Assembly (NCBI GenBank): GCA_020348625.1
Contig: CP070752.1
Coordinates: 1,522,964-1,531,717, forward strand
Direction: 5' to 3'
From: Deltaproteobacteria bacterium
GTDB lineage: Bacteria > Desulfobacterota > DSM-4660 > Desulfatiglandales > B25-G16
DNA length: 8,754 nucleotides
Shown: piece after piece, positions 1-4,970 of the stretch
Numbering within the stretch: the stretch's first letter is position 1
Layout of the letters: each line of letters starts with the position of its first letter
The notes under the pieces: generated by a model
What the model was told of the DNA's origin: nothing
Seen by the model: only the letters and a program-made list of their open reading frames with translations
Databases searched by the model: none
Made by a program: the position numbers and the translations under genes

Positions 1-196
1 TGGGCCCTAAAGAAAAAACGAGCTTGTTTTCGCGCCCCAAAGGGTCAACATCCTTGGGAACTTCTGTTAAGAGCGTATGGATGATAAATCCGCGTCCTCC
101 CAAAAAATGCTGATAGTAGCTTTCAGAAAATTCATGCACCGAGTGTTTTCCCTCCGTAAGATTTACCCGGAGGATCCTGCCGTTATATCCTTTCAT
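1..196 (-). CDS. Aldehyde:ferredoxin oxidoreductase, N-terminal fragment (cut by window edge)
   Basis: The reverse strand from the ATG at 196 reads open to the window edge: 65 codons with no stop. The protein starts MKGYNGRILRVNLTEGK, then has FLGGRGF near residues 32-38 and a DPLGRENKLVFSLGP stretch at residues 51-65. This order is the hallmark of the N-terminal domain of tungsten-dependent aldehyde:ferredoxin oxidoreductases, cytoplasmic enzymes that oxidise aldehydes to carboxylates with ferredoxin, using a tungstopterin and a [4Fe-4S] cluster. A GAGG element 7-8 nt before the ATG supports the start. It lies downstream of the MFS gene on the same strand, with a structured leader between. 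The cluster-binding cysteines sit in the C-terminal part and cannot be checked here, so the family is firm but the substrate is unknown. Confidence 0.88.
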   Translation of the reverse strand, partial: MKGYNGRILRVNLTEGKHSVHEFSESYYQHFLGGRGFIIHTLLTEVPKDVDPLGRENKLVFSLGP

Positions 197-240
197 CTGC
201 TGACCTCATGTTCAAGAATGGGTTTATTCGTTGTAACTGA

Positions 241-263
241 ACCCACCTCCTTTTGCGGTGAGT
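241..263 (-). promoter_or_regulatory. Leader hairpin with an orphan Shine-Dalgarno-like core
   Basis: On the reverse strand ACTCACC (263-257) pairs with GGTGGGT (247-241), 7 bp with one G-T pair, around a 9-nt loop. The loop and right arm contain AAAAGGAGG, a near-perfect ribosome-binding core, but no ATG, or properly spaced GTG or TTG, follows it. It lies 45 nt upstream of the oxidoreductase ATG at 196. It could be a regulatory structure, a standby ribosome site, or chance. Confidence 0.3.
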
Positions 264-289
264 CCCGATAGGTTCTACTGATGTGGCGA

Positions 290-324
290 GAAATAAAAGA
301 GGCTTTTCCTGTCGGAAAGTCTCT
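290..324 (-). terminator. Terminator-like hairpin ahead of the oxidoreductase gene (possible attenuator)
   Basis: Reading the reverse strand, AGAGACTTTCC (324-314), loop GACA, then GGAAAAGCCTCT (309-298) form a stem of about 11 bp with a bulge and a G-T pair, followed by TTTTATTT. This is an intrinsic-terminator shape with an imperfect U-tract. It either ends transcripts from the MFS gene or attenuates transcription into the oxidoreductase gene. A TATAAT-type -10 element lies just upstream (358-363, reverse strand) without a convincing -35 element. Confidence 0.42.
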
Positions 325-434
325 AAAAAACCGAACGCAGGAGGAGGCTATACTTAAATTATAAAACTTATCGCATTGAAGAGGGGAATGCAAATACCCT
401 ATGATAATCATCCCAAAATATCTGAACAGGGAAG

Positions 435-542
435 TTATGAGTGATATTCCGGAAAGGTGTTGAGGATGCGATCCGCGATTTGTTTTGCTAACGTGGGATA
501 GGTATGCGGAAGAGCTTTTGCTAATAGATCATGCAAAAGCAT
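435..542 (-). CDS. Possible small ORF, 35 residues, unknown
   Basis: Starting at an ATG 13 nt past the MFS stop codon, the reverse strand encodes 35 residues before a TAA. It begins MLLHDLLAKALPHTYPTLAK and ends with FPEYHS, a plausible amphipathic helical peptide with ordinary amino-acid composition. The same frame stays open upstream into the MFS gene. No convincing ribosome-binding site precedes the ATG, so translation would need coupling to the MFS stop. An 8-bp inverted repeat overlaps its first codons. I recognise no family. It may be a real small protein, a decayed gene end, or chance. Confidence 0.28.
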   Translation of the reverse strand: MLLHDLLAKALPHTYPTLAKQIADRILNTFPEYHS

Positions 543-555
543 GGGCCGGATCAAG

Positions 556-1875
556 CTAGGGCAGTGAAGTCTCTGATTTAATCTCAGCTGTTTTGCTGGA
601 GACTGGCCGTATCTTGGAAGGAGCGATGAGCCACATCAGCACCATGGAGACCAGCAGGGACCATAATAGTATGAGGAACGTTGAGAAGTAGCTACCAGTT
701 CTATCATGGAGAAAGCCCGCAAGCCATGGAGCGATAGCACCACCTAAGGCAAATCCCAGGATTATTGTGCCCTGAATAGAGCCAAAATGCCTTCCCTGGA
801 AAAGGTCAGCTACCGTAGCATGGAGTACAGTGCCAGCATTGCCTATCCCCAGGCCGGAGAAGAAAGCATATGAGAAGGCCATCCACGGCTGGGAAGTGTC
901 TTTGGTCAGAAAGAGAAATGATACAGCCGAGGCACTAAGGAGACAGCTGGTGATAAAAACCTTCTCACGCCCGAGGCTGTCTGAAAGGAAGGTGCACAAG
1001 TTTCCCAGCACAAAGGCAATCCCGAAGACACTGTAGATGCTGGCGGCCTGCATGGGGGCATACCCTACGTCCTGGAAAAAGAAAACCTGATGGGCTATAG
1101 CTATTGTCTCGGCTACACCCATAAGGCAAAAAGCAATCGAGAAAAGAAACCAAAATTGATAGGACTTCATAGCACGGGAAAGCGTCCAGGTAGTAGATGC
1201 CCATTTCCCTTGCAACTCCAATGATATCTCAAGCTCATTCAGGTGCCGTGATTCCTGTGAGGACGGCGATAGACCGTCCGGCAGAAGCCCTTTGTCCTGG
1301 GGGCTGCGACGCATCAAAAGGCTGGAGAGCGGCGCAATAATGGCAATCGAGCAGACCCCGATGATGACATACGCGGTTTGCCAGCCGAAGGTGGAAATGA
1401 GGAATTGCGCGACGGAGGCGAATACCAGGCTACCACCGAAACCGACGCCCAGAATCCCAAAGACTAGGCCACGTTTTTTGACAAACCACTTCGATACTAT
1501 GGTGGCCTGCGTAGTCCAGCCTATCAGACTCAGACCGACAGCTCCCATAACCCCATAGAAGAGAAGAAAGTGCCACTGGGCCGTTGCCGTGCCGCATAGA
1601 GCTACCCCACCGCCCACAATGAAAACCCCGACCGGTAGAACAAGCCTTGGCCCAAACCGATCCACCAGACTGCCCGCAACTGGCGCCACCAGGCCATAGA
1701 CAATGATAGTAATAGAGAACATCAAGGCGGTATTGCCTCTTCCCCAACCAAATTCCGCTACAATGGTTGGATAAAAGACAGAGAAGGCGTTTCTGATGCC
1801 AAAGCCAAGCAGCAAAGTGATCAAGGCTACGGAGAGGATAACCCAGCCGTAGAAGATGCCATCTCGTTTTTCCAA
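556..1875 (-). CDS. Major facilitator superfamily transporter (carboxylate-type)
   Basis: An inner-membrane secondary carrier of 439 residues with the usual twelve hydrophobic segments. It starts with an FYGWVIL first helix (residues 8-14). The MFS motif A is present as GSLVDRFGPR (68-77) between helices 2 and 3, and a polar central loop spans about 188-235. The FYGW start and the GFGIRNAFSVFYPT region resemble the monocarboxylate/oxalate-formate-antiporter branch, so an organic-acid substrate is plausible but unproven. The frame is open back to 2010. I prefer the TTG at 1875 because GGAG lies 7 nt before it, the conserved protein begins there, and the upstream TTG at 2010 is part of a TTGACA promoter box. 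The gene reads toward the oxidoreductase gene. Confidence 0.88.
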   Translation of the reverse strand: MEKRDGIFYGWVILSVALITLLLGFGIRNAFSVFYPTIVAEFGWGRGNTALMFSITIIVYGLVAPVAGSLVDRFGPRLVLPVGVFIVGGGVALCGTATAQWHFLLFYGVMGAVGLSLIGWTTQATIVSKWFVKKRGLVFGILGVGFGGSLVFASVAQFLISTFGWQTAYVIIGVCSIAIIAPLSSLLMRRSPQDKGLLPDGLSPSSQESRHLNELEISLELQGKWASTTWTLSRAMKSYQFWFLFSIAFCLMGVAETIAIAHQVFFFQDVGYAPMQAASIYSVFGIAFVLGNLCTFLSDSLGREKVFITSCLLSASAVSFLFLTKDTSQPWMAFSYAFFSGLGIGNAGTVLHATVADLFQGRHFGSIQGTIILGFALGGAIAPWLAGFLHDRTGSYFSTFLILLWSLLVSMVLMWLIAPSKIRPVSSKTAEIKSETSLP

Positions 1876-1981
1876 TCTGGTTCTCCGACCTTTAAGAGTC
1901 TTTATAGCCGCGCTCGATACAGTAATAGGAAGTTTGAGCCGGCTGTTCCTACTGGCATATAATGGATGGTTTTGGGAAGCG

Positions 1982-2010
1982 AATCTAGAAGAATCGGGTC
2001 TTGGTGTCAA
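1982..2010 (-). promoter_or_regulatory. Sigma-70-type promoter for the MFS gene
   Basis: On the reverse strand a perfect TTGACA (2010-2005) is followed by a 17-nt spacer and TAGATT (1987-1982), which matches the -10 consensus at four of six positions. Transcription would start near 1975 and give a leader of about 100 nt before the TTG start at 1875. The -35 box covers the furthest-upstream TTG of the frame, which argues against translation starting there. The leader contains the 8-bp palindrome AGCCGGCT (1937-1944) inside an AGGAA/TTCCT arm pair. Confidence 0.6.
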
Positions 2011-2120
2011 GCAAGAAGCTTTGGGTGAAAAGCTCTCAAATTCCCTATGGTGTCCACTTTATGAAATTCGATGCAAAGAAGTGGGATTTTGTTTCTCAAA
2101 AGAATGGTAACTGATTGCAC

Positions 2121-2136
2121 ATTCGAAGATTCGAAG
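2121..2136. repeat. Tandem 8-bp repeat with TTCGAA palindromes
   Basis: ATTCGAAG occurs twice back to back. Each unit holds the palindrome TTCGAA, so the pair is also a near-dyad. It ends 57 bp upstream of the sigma-54-type promoter at 2194 and could be an activator or repressor site, but there is no direct evidence of binding. Confidence 0.35.
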
Positions 2137-2193
2137 GGTATCAAGCGGCTGTTAATTACTTGAAATCGTGATGAATATTTCGTGCAGCCCTTG

Positions 2194-2209
2194 TGGCACA
2201 TCTGTTGCT
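2194..2209 (+). promoter_or_regulatory. Sigma-54 (RpoN) promoter, -24/-12 type
   Basis: The sequence TGGCAC-ATCTG-TTGCT has the invariant GG (2195-2196) and GC (2207-2208) exactly 10 nt apart, and both conserved blocks match the RpoN consensus (TGGCAC and TTGCW). Transcription would start near 2220, about 78 nt before the ATG of the small Arg-Arg-repeat protein at 2298. Sigma-54 promoters need an ATP-hydrolysing enhancer-binding protein; none is encoded in this window. Confidence 0.65.
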
Positions 2210-2297
2210 ATTAGTAGCAGATAAAGCTTTTTGGGCCTGCGTGAAGAGCGTGGGGATGTTTTGAATTTTAAAATACCGTACCTATGGAGCACGCAGA

Positions 2298-2495
2298 ATG
2301 TTTGAGAAGGAGCGCTCCGGTATAGACAGAAGCTCAGGAGCGGATAGACGCAGGGTAATGAATGTTGATCACTGGCTCAGCGAGGGCGTTGAGCGGAGGC
2401 CTTGGAGTGAGCGAAGGTCGGAATTCGAGCGAAGGGCCGACTGGGTTGGAGTGAGCCAGCGGAGTAGTGTGTCTGCAAGAGATATAAGAACATAG
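2298..2495 (+). CDS. Small Arg-Arg-repeat (DRR/ERR) protein of unknown function
   Basis: A 65-residue, strongly charged protein with repeated Gly/Asp-Arg-Arg and Glu-Arg-Arg units: RSGIDRSSGADRRR at 6-19 and GVERRPWSERRSEFERRADW at 30-49, ending near a VSQRSSV stretch. Small proteins with such GxDRR/GxERR repeats are, from memory, common in Desulfobacterota and of unknown function. No signal peptide, membrane segment or cysteine is visible. The ATG has GGAG 8 nt upstream. The sigma-54-type promoter about 78 nt before it and a strong terminator just after it make it a self-contained transcription unit, which supports it being a real gene despite its size. A PilZ protein gene follows about 550 bp downstream on the same strand. 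No enzymatic role can be assigned. Confidence 0.68.
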   Translation: MFEKERSGIDRSSGADRRRVMNVDHWLSEGVERRPWSERRSEFERRADWVGVSQRSSVSARDIRT

Positions 2496-2536
2496 GGTAA
2501 ACAAATCAGCAGCGCCAACACCATAATGAGAGCTGG

Positions 2537-2575
2537 AAGGCAGAGGCGTGAGTCCTCTGCCTTTCTTTGCTTTTC
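2537..2575 (+). terminator. Intrinsic terminator after the Arg-Arg-repeat gene
   Basis: AAGGCAGAGG (2537-2546) and CCTCTGCCTT (2554-2563) form a perfect 10-bp stem with a 7-nt loop, followed by the T-rich run TTCTTTGCTTTTC. The T-tract is only on the plus-strand side, so it ends the unit that begins at the sigma-54-type promoter. Confidence 0.85.
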
Positions 2576-2713
2576 TTCAGCTGTTTCAGTAAGCCCGATT
2601 TCCAAATGGACTAAAGAGCTTCGGCGCCGGTACGGGTGGAGGGGTGCAGGATTTTGGCAAGGGCGATGGTAACCTATCTTTAGGGCGGACTATGGCTCTG
2701 CGGAAATGTGTGA

Positions 2714-2741
2714 TTGAATTTTGCCTTTTCGGTGTTATATT
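2714..2741 (+). promoter_or_regulatory. Sigma-70-type promoter in front of the candidate small RNA
   Basis: TTGAAT (2714-2719), a 16-nt spacer and TATATT (2736-2741) match the -35 and -10 consensus at four and five of six positions. The start point would be near 2748, about 30 nt before the 12-bp hairpin. No ORF with a ribosome-binding site follows closely. Confidence 0.4.
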
Positions 2742-2747
2742 TATAGT

Positions 2748-2830
2748 TGAAAGATTTAGCAATGGCTCTTTTCTCCAAAGCCCCTGAGTTTTTCCCTCCT
2801 TCCCGCTCAGGGGCTTTCACTCCTGTTTTC
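2748..2830 (+). ncRNA. Candidate small RNA: hairpin with an anti-Shine-Dalgarno loop
   Basis: After the promoter-like pair lies a perfect 12-bp inverted repeat, AAAGCCCCTGAG (2777-2788) and CTCAGGGGCTTT (2806-2817). The 17-nt loop is almost all pyrimidine and contains CCTCCTT, the same seven bases as the anti-Shine-Dalgarno sequence at the 3' end of 16S rRNA. A weak T-run (2826-2829) follows, so the hairpin could also be the transcript's terminator. Some bacterial small RNAs expose C-rich loops to bind ribosome-binding sites; that role here is inference. It could instead be a simple terminator with a pyrimidine loop. Extent is approximate. Confidence 0.32.
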
Positions 2831-2881
2831 CGCATGGCTGAAAACGGCAGCGACCTCTCATGCAAGGTCGATGAAAACTGA

Positions 2882-2982
2882 GGTAATTAGGGATAGCACC
2901 CAACTGACGGAGCGAAGGGCTCTAGCGTTCAGCGTGATGCGGTAATTTAGGCTTGAATAGGGGTTGCAATGAGGGTAATTAG
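2882..2982. repeat. Three GGTAATTAG-like boxes upstream of the PilZ gene
   Basis: GGTAATTAG occurs at 2882-2890 and 2974-2982, and GGTAATTTAG at 2941-2950. Spacing is 59 and 33 bases. Their clustering within 101 bases just before the PilZ gene suggests regulator sites, but AT-rich boxes of this length can recur by chance. Confidence 0.3.
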
Positions 2983-3041
2983 TTTGAAATCCTTGGCTTT
3001 AAGAAAACTGGGGTGCGAGCTCAGATCAAAAAAAAGCGGGC

Positions 3042-3545
3042 ATGAAACCTAGCGCGGTATATCCATCACTGATTGTGCGAATCTGTTGCCCGTATTGTGG
3101 GGCAACAGGTAGGATAAAAAGGCAACAGCTCTCGGAGCCCGACTTCACGGTGCATTGTCCTCACTGTGGAGAAGCCGTTTTGGTCAAGACAAATCGGAGG
3201 AGTTGCTACCGAAAGAGCGCTTCAATTCCCGTTTCCTACTCCCCCTTTGACATAGACCGACTCGATGACCAGAGGGCACGAAACGGCAGGATTATAGATA
3301 TATCGAGGCGCGGTATGGCTGTTAGAAGTAATTCCCTAAACTGGTCTCAACACTATGGCAGCGGGGTTGTTCTCACCTTCTTGTTTTCGCTTCCTTTCGT
3401 AAATGATGTAAAGAAGATTCGCGGTAAAATAGTGCGGGTCACAGAGGATGATGGGGGAAGTATGCGGAGGGTGGGCGTAAAATTCTCGAATCTCAACGAG
3501 TATACGGATAATGCCATTCGGTTTTTCCTTTCCCTGAGCCCTTGA
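3042..3545 (+). CDS. Zinc-ribbon / PilZ domain protein, probable cyclic-di-GMP receptor
   Basis: A soluble protein of 167 residues in two parts. Residues 13-45 form a zinc ribbon with CPYC (16-19) and CPHC (39-42). Residues 50-165 are a PilZ domain carrying both cyclic-di-GMP contact motifs: an RxxxR (R53 to R57, RSCYR) followed about 30 residues on by D86-I-S-R-R-G91 (DxSxxG). With both intact, binding of the second messenger is likely; the output, for example motility, polysaccharide or transcription, cannot be read from sequence. The ribbon may bind nucleic acid or a partner protein. The ATG at 3042 has only a weak upstream purine stretch. The gene stands alone, between a long regulatory-looking region and a transacylase gene with its own promoter. 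Confidence 0.85.
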   Translation: MKPSAVYPSLIVRICCPYCGATGRIKRQQLSEPDFTVHCPHCGEAVLVKTNRRSCYRKSASIPVSYSPFDIDRLDDQRARNGRIIDISRRGMAVRSNSLNWSQHYGSGVVLTFLFSLPFVNDVKKIRGKIVRVTEDDGGSMRRVGVKFSNLNEYTDNAIRFFLSLSP

Positions 3546-3643
3546 TCCTTTCTCACCTTCTCTATCGTGGCTAAAAGAAGATTCTCCTTGGCTCGGAGTT
3601 CGAAGTATCACCCACCTTCATCCCTGGAGGAGAGAGTGACGTC

Positions 3644-3679
3644 ATGACACCTTTCCGTGTGCTCAGGGATTTAGGCTGA
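3644..3679 (+). CDS. Possible 11-residue leader peptide
   Basis: The ORF reads MTPFRVLRDLG and stop. GGAGGAGAGAG, a near-ideal ribosome-binding site, lies about 7 nt before its ATG, stronger than those of most full genes here. It sits 213 nt before the transacylase start. Leader peptides of this size exist, but no terminator or attenuator structure follows, so this is weak. Confidence 0.18.
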   Translation: MTPFRVLRDLG

Positions 3680-3802
3680 AGTAGCGGAATTTGACTTTAA
3701 CAAACTCCCCATGATTTTCTGGGTTGCTGCTCATGTCTTGGGCGGTTTTGGATCAGGTATTAATTTGAAGAAGTAGCTCCTCAATCTGGAACGGAGTTAA
3801 TA

Positions 3803-3832
3803 TTGCCTCACACCGCTCATTTGTGCCATAAT
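3803..3832 (+). promoter_or_regulatory. Promoter of the transacylase gene (extended -10 type)
   Basis: TTGCCT (3803-3808), an 18-nt spacer and CATAAT (3827-3832) match consensus at four and five of six positions. TGC directly before CATAAT supplies the TGn of an extended -10 element. The start would be near 3839, giving a leader of about 53 nt before the ATG at 3892. Confidence 0.45.
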
Positions 3833-3891
3833 GGTATTGCTATCGAGGCAAAAAAAGTGTAGTGAATTTTCTTTGTAAAACGGAGTCGAGT

Positions 3892-4956
3892 ATGCAACCT
3901 AAAACAGCATACATCTTTCCTGGTCAGGGATCTCAATATTTAGGGATGGGCCAGGAGCTATATGATCACTTCGAAATCGCCGCCTTTGTCTTTTATCGTG
4001 CCAACAGGGTGCTGGACAAGGAATTCGAAAAGATCATATTCGGTAAGATACCTGATAAGTTGGCGAACAGGGTGAAAGTACTTAGGACACATCTGGACAA
4101 ACAGGTTCAGGTTGCAACCTATATCACCTCCTGGGCGGCATATTCAGCCTTTAGAGAGCGAATGAAGGACGAAAAGGTGAATCTCGAACCGGAGATTATG
4201 GCAGGGCACAGTTTCGGTGAGTACACTGCCCTTACTGCTGCTGAGGCTATCAATTACGACACGGGCTTGCAGTTGGTCAACCAACGTGAACACATTATGA
4301 TCTCATGCGCCAAGGAGTTAGATGGCGGCCTAGTGGCGATTATCAACAAAAACAGGGCGATTACTCAGGAGGATGTCAGAAATATCTCCTGGTATGGTGG
4401 GAGAGAGGTTCTTTACATAGCCCTCTATAATTCATCGATTCAGAATGTGTTTGGGGGTACAAACCGGAATATCGGCGCGGCTAAGCAACTCTTGAAGGAA
4501 TCGGAATTTAGGGCTTTAGATCTGCCGGTATTAGGTCCGTGGCATACGCCTCTTATGGCTGCAGGGAGCGAGCAGTTGCAGCGTTATATAGAGGAACATA
4601 AGATCACTTTCAAGGAGGCTCAAGTACCGATAGTATCTAATACCCTGACAGACGATGAAGTTGATCCAAGGGTCATCACCCACGCGGATGACATTAAGGC
4701 GGAGCTTACCAATCAGCTGAGCCATCCTGTATTATGGTCACAGACGATACGGAAGATAGTTGAGGAATATCAAATAAAAAGGGTAATAATCTTCGGTCCG
4801 GGGAAGATAACACAAAAGATAATTACTGATGAATACCCGGAAGTTACAGTATGCAGGGTGGAGGATTTGCAAACCCTGGAGGAAACGCTGGAGGAATTAA
4901 AGTACCCCGGCAGAAAGCTTGAAGGGGAACCTGAAGAAAAGCACTCAGTGGATTAG
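3892..4956 (+). CDS. Malonyl-CoA:ACP transacylase family protein (FabD-type)
   Basis: An acyltransferase fold of 354 residues related to FabD, which moves malonyl groups from CoA to acyl carrier protein for fatty-acid or polyketide synthesis in the cytoplasm. Visible landmarks are FPGQGSQ (9-15), the nucleophile elbow GHSFGE with Ser107, Arg132 in NQRE, and the catalytic His218 in GPWHTPLM. It is longer than the usual roughly 310 residues, with extra sequence at about 45-75 and a charged tail. The residue before Trp282 is Leu281, where E. coli FabD has Gln250. I chose the ATG at 3892 because GGAG lies 6 nt upstream; an in-frame GTG at 3862 has no such site. No fabH, fabG or acpP is nearby, so it may be a second, specialised copy. 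Confidence 0.85.
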   Translation: MQPKTAYIFPGQGSQYLGMGQELYDHFEIAAFVFYRANRVLDKEFEKIIFGKIPDKLANRVKVLRTHLDKQVQVATYITSWAAYSAFRERMKDEKVNLEPEIMAGHSFGEYTALTAAEAINYDTGLQLVNQREHIMISCAKELDGGLVAIINKNRAITQEDVRNISWYGGREVLYIALYNSSIQNVFGGTNRNIGAAKQLLKESEFRALDLPVLGPWHTPLMAAGSEQLQRYIEEHKITFKEAQVPIVSNTLTDDEVDPRVITHADDIKAELTNQLSHPVLWSQTIRKIVEEYQIKRVIIFGPGKITQKIITDEYPEVTVCRVEDLQTLEETLEELKYPGRKLEGEPEEKHSVD

Positions 4957-4970
4957 TGAAATAATCCGTT

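Larger units (their letters stand above)
197..555. other. Intergenic leader between MFS transporter and oxidoreductase genes
   Basis: These 359 bases hold no long gene. They contain a possible 35-codon ORF next to the MFS stop (435-542), an 8-bp inverted repeat GCTTTTGC/GCAAAAGC (514-521 and 533-540), a TATAAT on the reverse strand (358-363), a terminator-like hairpin (290-324), and a hairpin with a Shine-Dalgarno-like core (241-263). Read on the reverse strand it resembles a long structured 5' leader for the oxidoreductase gene. Confidence 0.5.
2496..3041. other. Long intergenic region between Arg-Arg-repeat and PilZ genes
   Basis: These 546 bases carry no convincing protein gene. They hold the terminator at 2537-2575, a promoter-like pair at 2714-2741, a perfect 12-bp hairpin at 2777-2817 (candidate small RNA), a small 6-bp hairpin CGACCT/AGGTCG (2851-2870) and three GGTAATTAG-like boxes (2882-2982). 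I could not match the segment to the cyclic-di-GMP riboswitch pattern. Confidence 0.5.
3546..3891. other. Intergenic region before the transacylase gene
   Basis: These 346 bases hold no long gene. A strong GGAGGAGAG ribosome-binding core precedes an 11-codon ORF (3644-3679). The promoter of the next gene is at 3803-3832. No terminator is visible after the PilZ gene, so read-through into the transacylase gene remains possible. Confidence 0.45.

Noticed and set aside
77..271. Plus-strand frame of 64 codons at the left edge
   Set aside because: It is antisense to the oxidoreductase start on the minus strand, which has a clear family match.
197..360. Molybdenum/tungsten-cofactor riboswitch before the oxidoreductase gene
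   Set aside because: The hairpins are suggestive, but the conserved core segments I know of could not be aligned; a covariance-model search would decide.
193..411. Minus-strand frame of 72 codons overlapping the oxidoreductase ATG by 4 bases
   Set aside because: It runs through the terminator-like hairpin and both leader structures, shows no family resemblance, and has no ribosome-binding site at its start. The ATGA overlap looks accidental.
1876..2010. 45-codon N-terminal extension of the MFS protein from the TTG at 2010
   Set aside because: The extension lacks a ribosome-binding site and any membrane or conserved character, and its first codon is part of a TTGACA -35 box.
2369..2605. Minus-strand frame of 78 codons with a hydrophobic stretch
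   Set aside because: It lies antisense to the Arg-Arg-repeat gene and crosses its terminator. The hydrophobic run is a by-product of the intergenic sequence.
2680..2865. Minus-strand frame of 61 codons
   Set aside because: It crosses the perfect 12-bp hairpin and has no recognisable ribosome-binding site or family features.
2840..3041. Cyclic-di-GMP riboswitch upstream of the PilZ gene
   Set aside because: The small hairpin CGACCT/AGGTCG is present, but I could not find the conserved core of the known riboswitch class.
4950..4967. Hairpin GGATTA/TAATCC between the convergent transacylase and unknown genes
   Set aside because: A 6-bp AT-rich stem without a T-tract on either side is too weak to call as a terminator.
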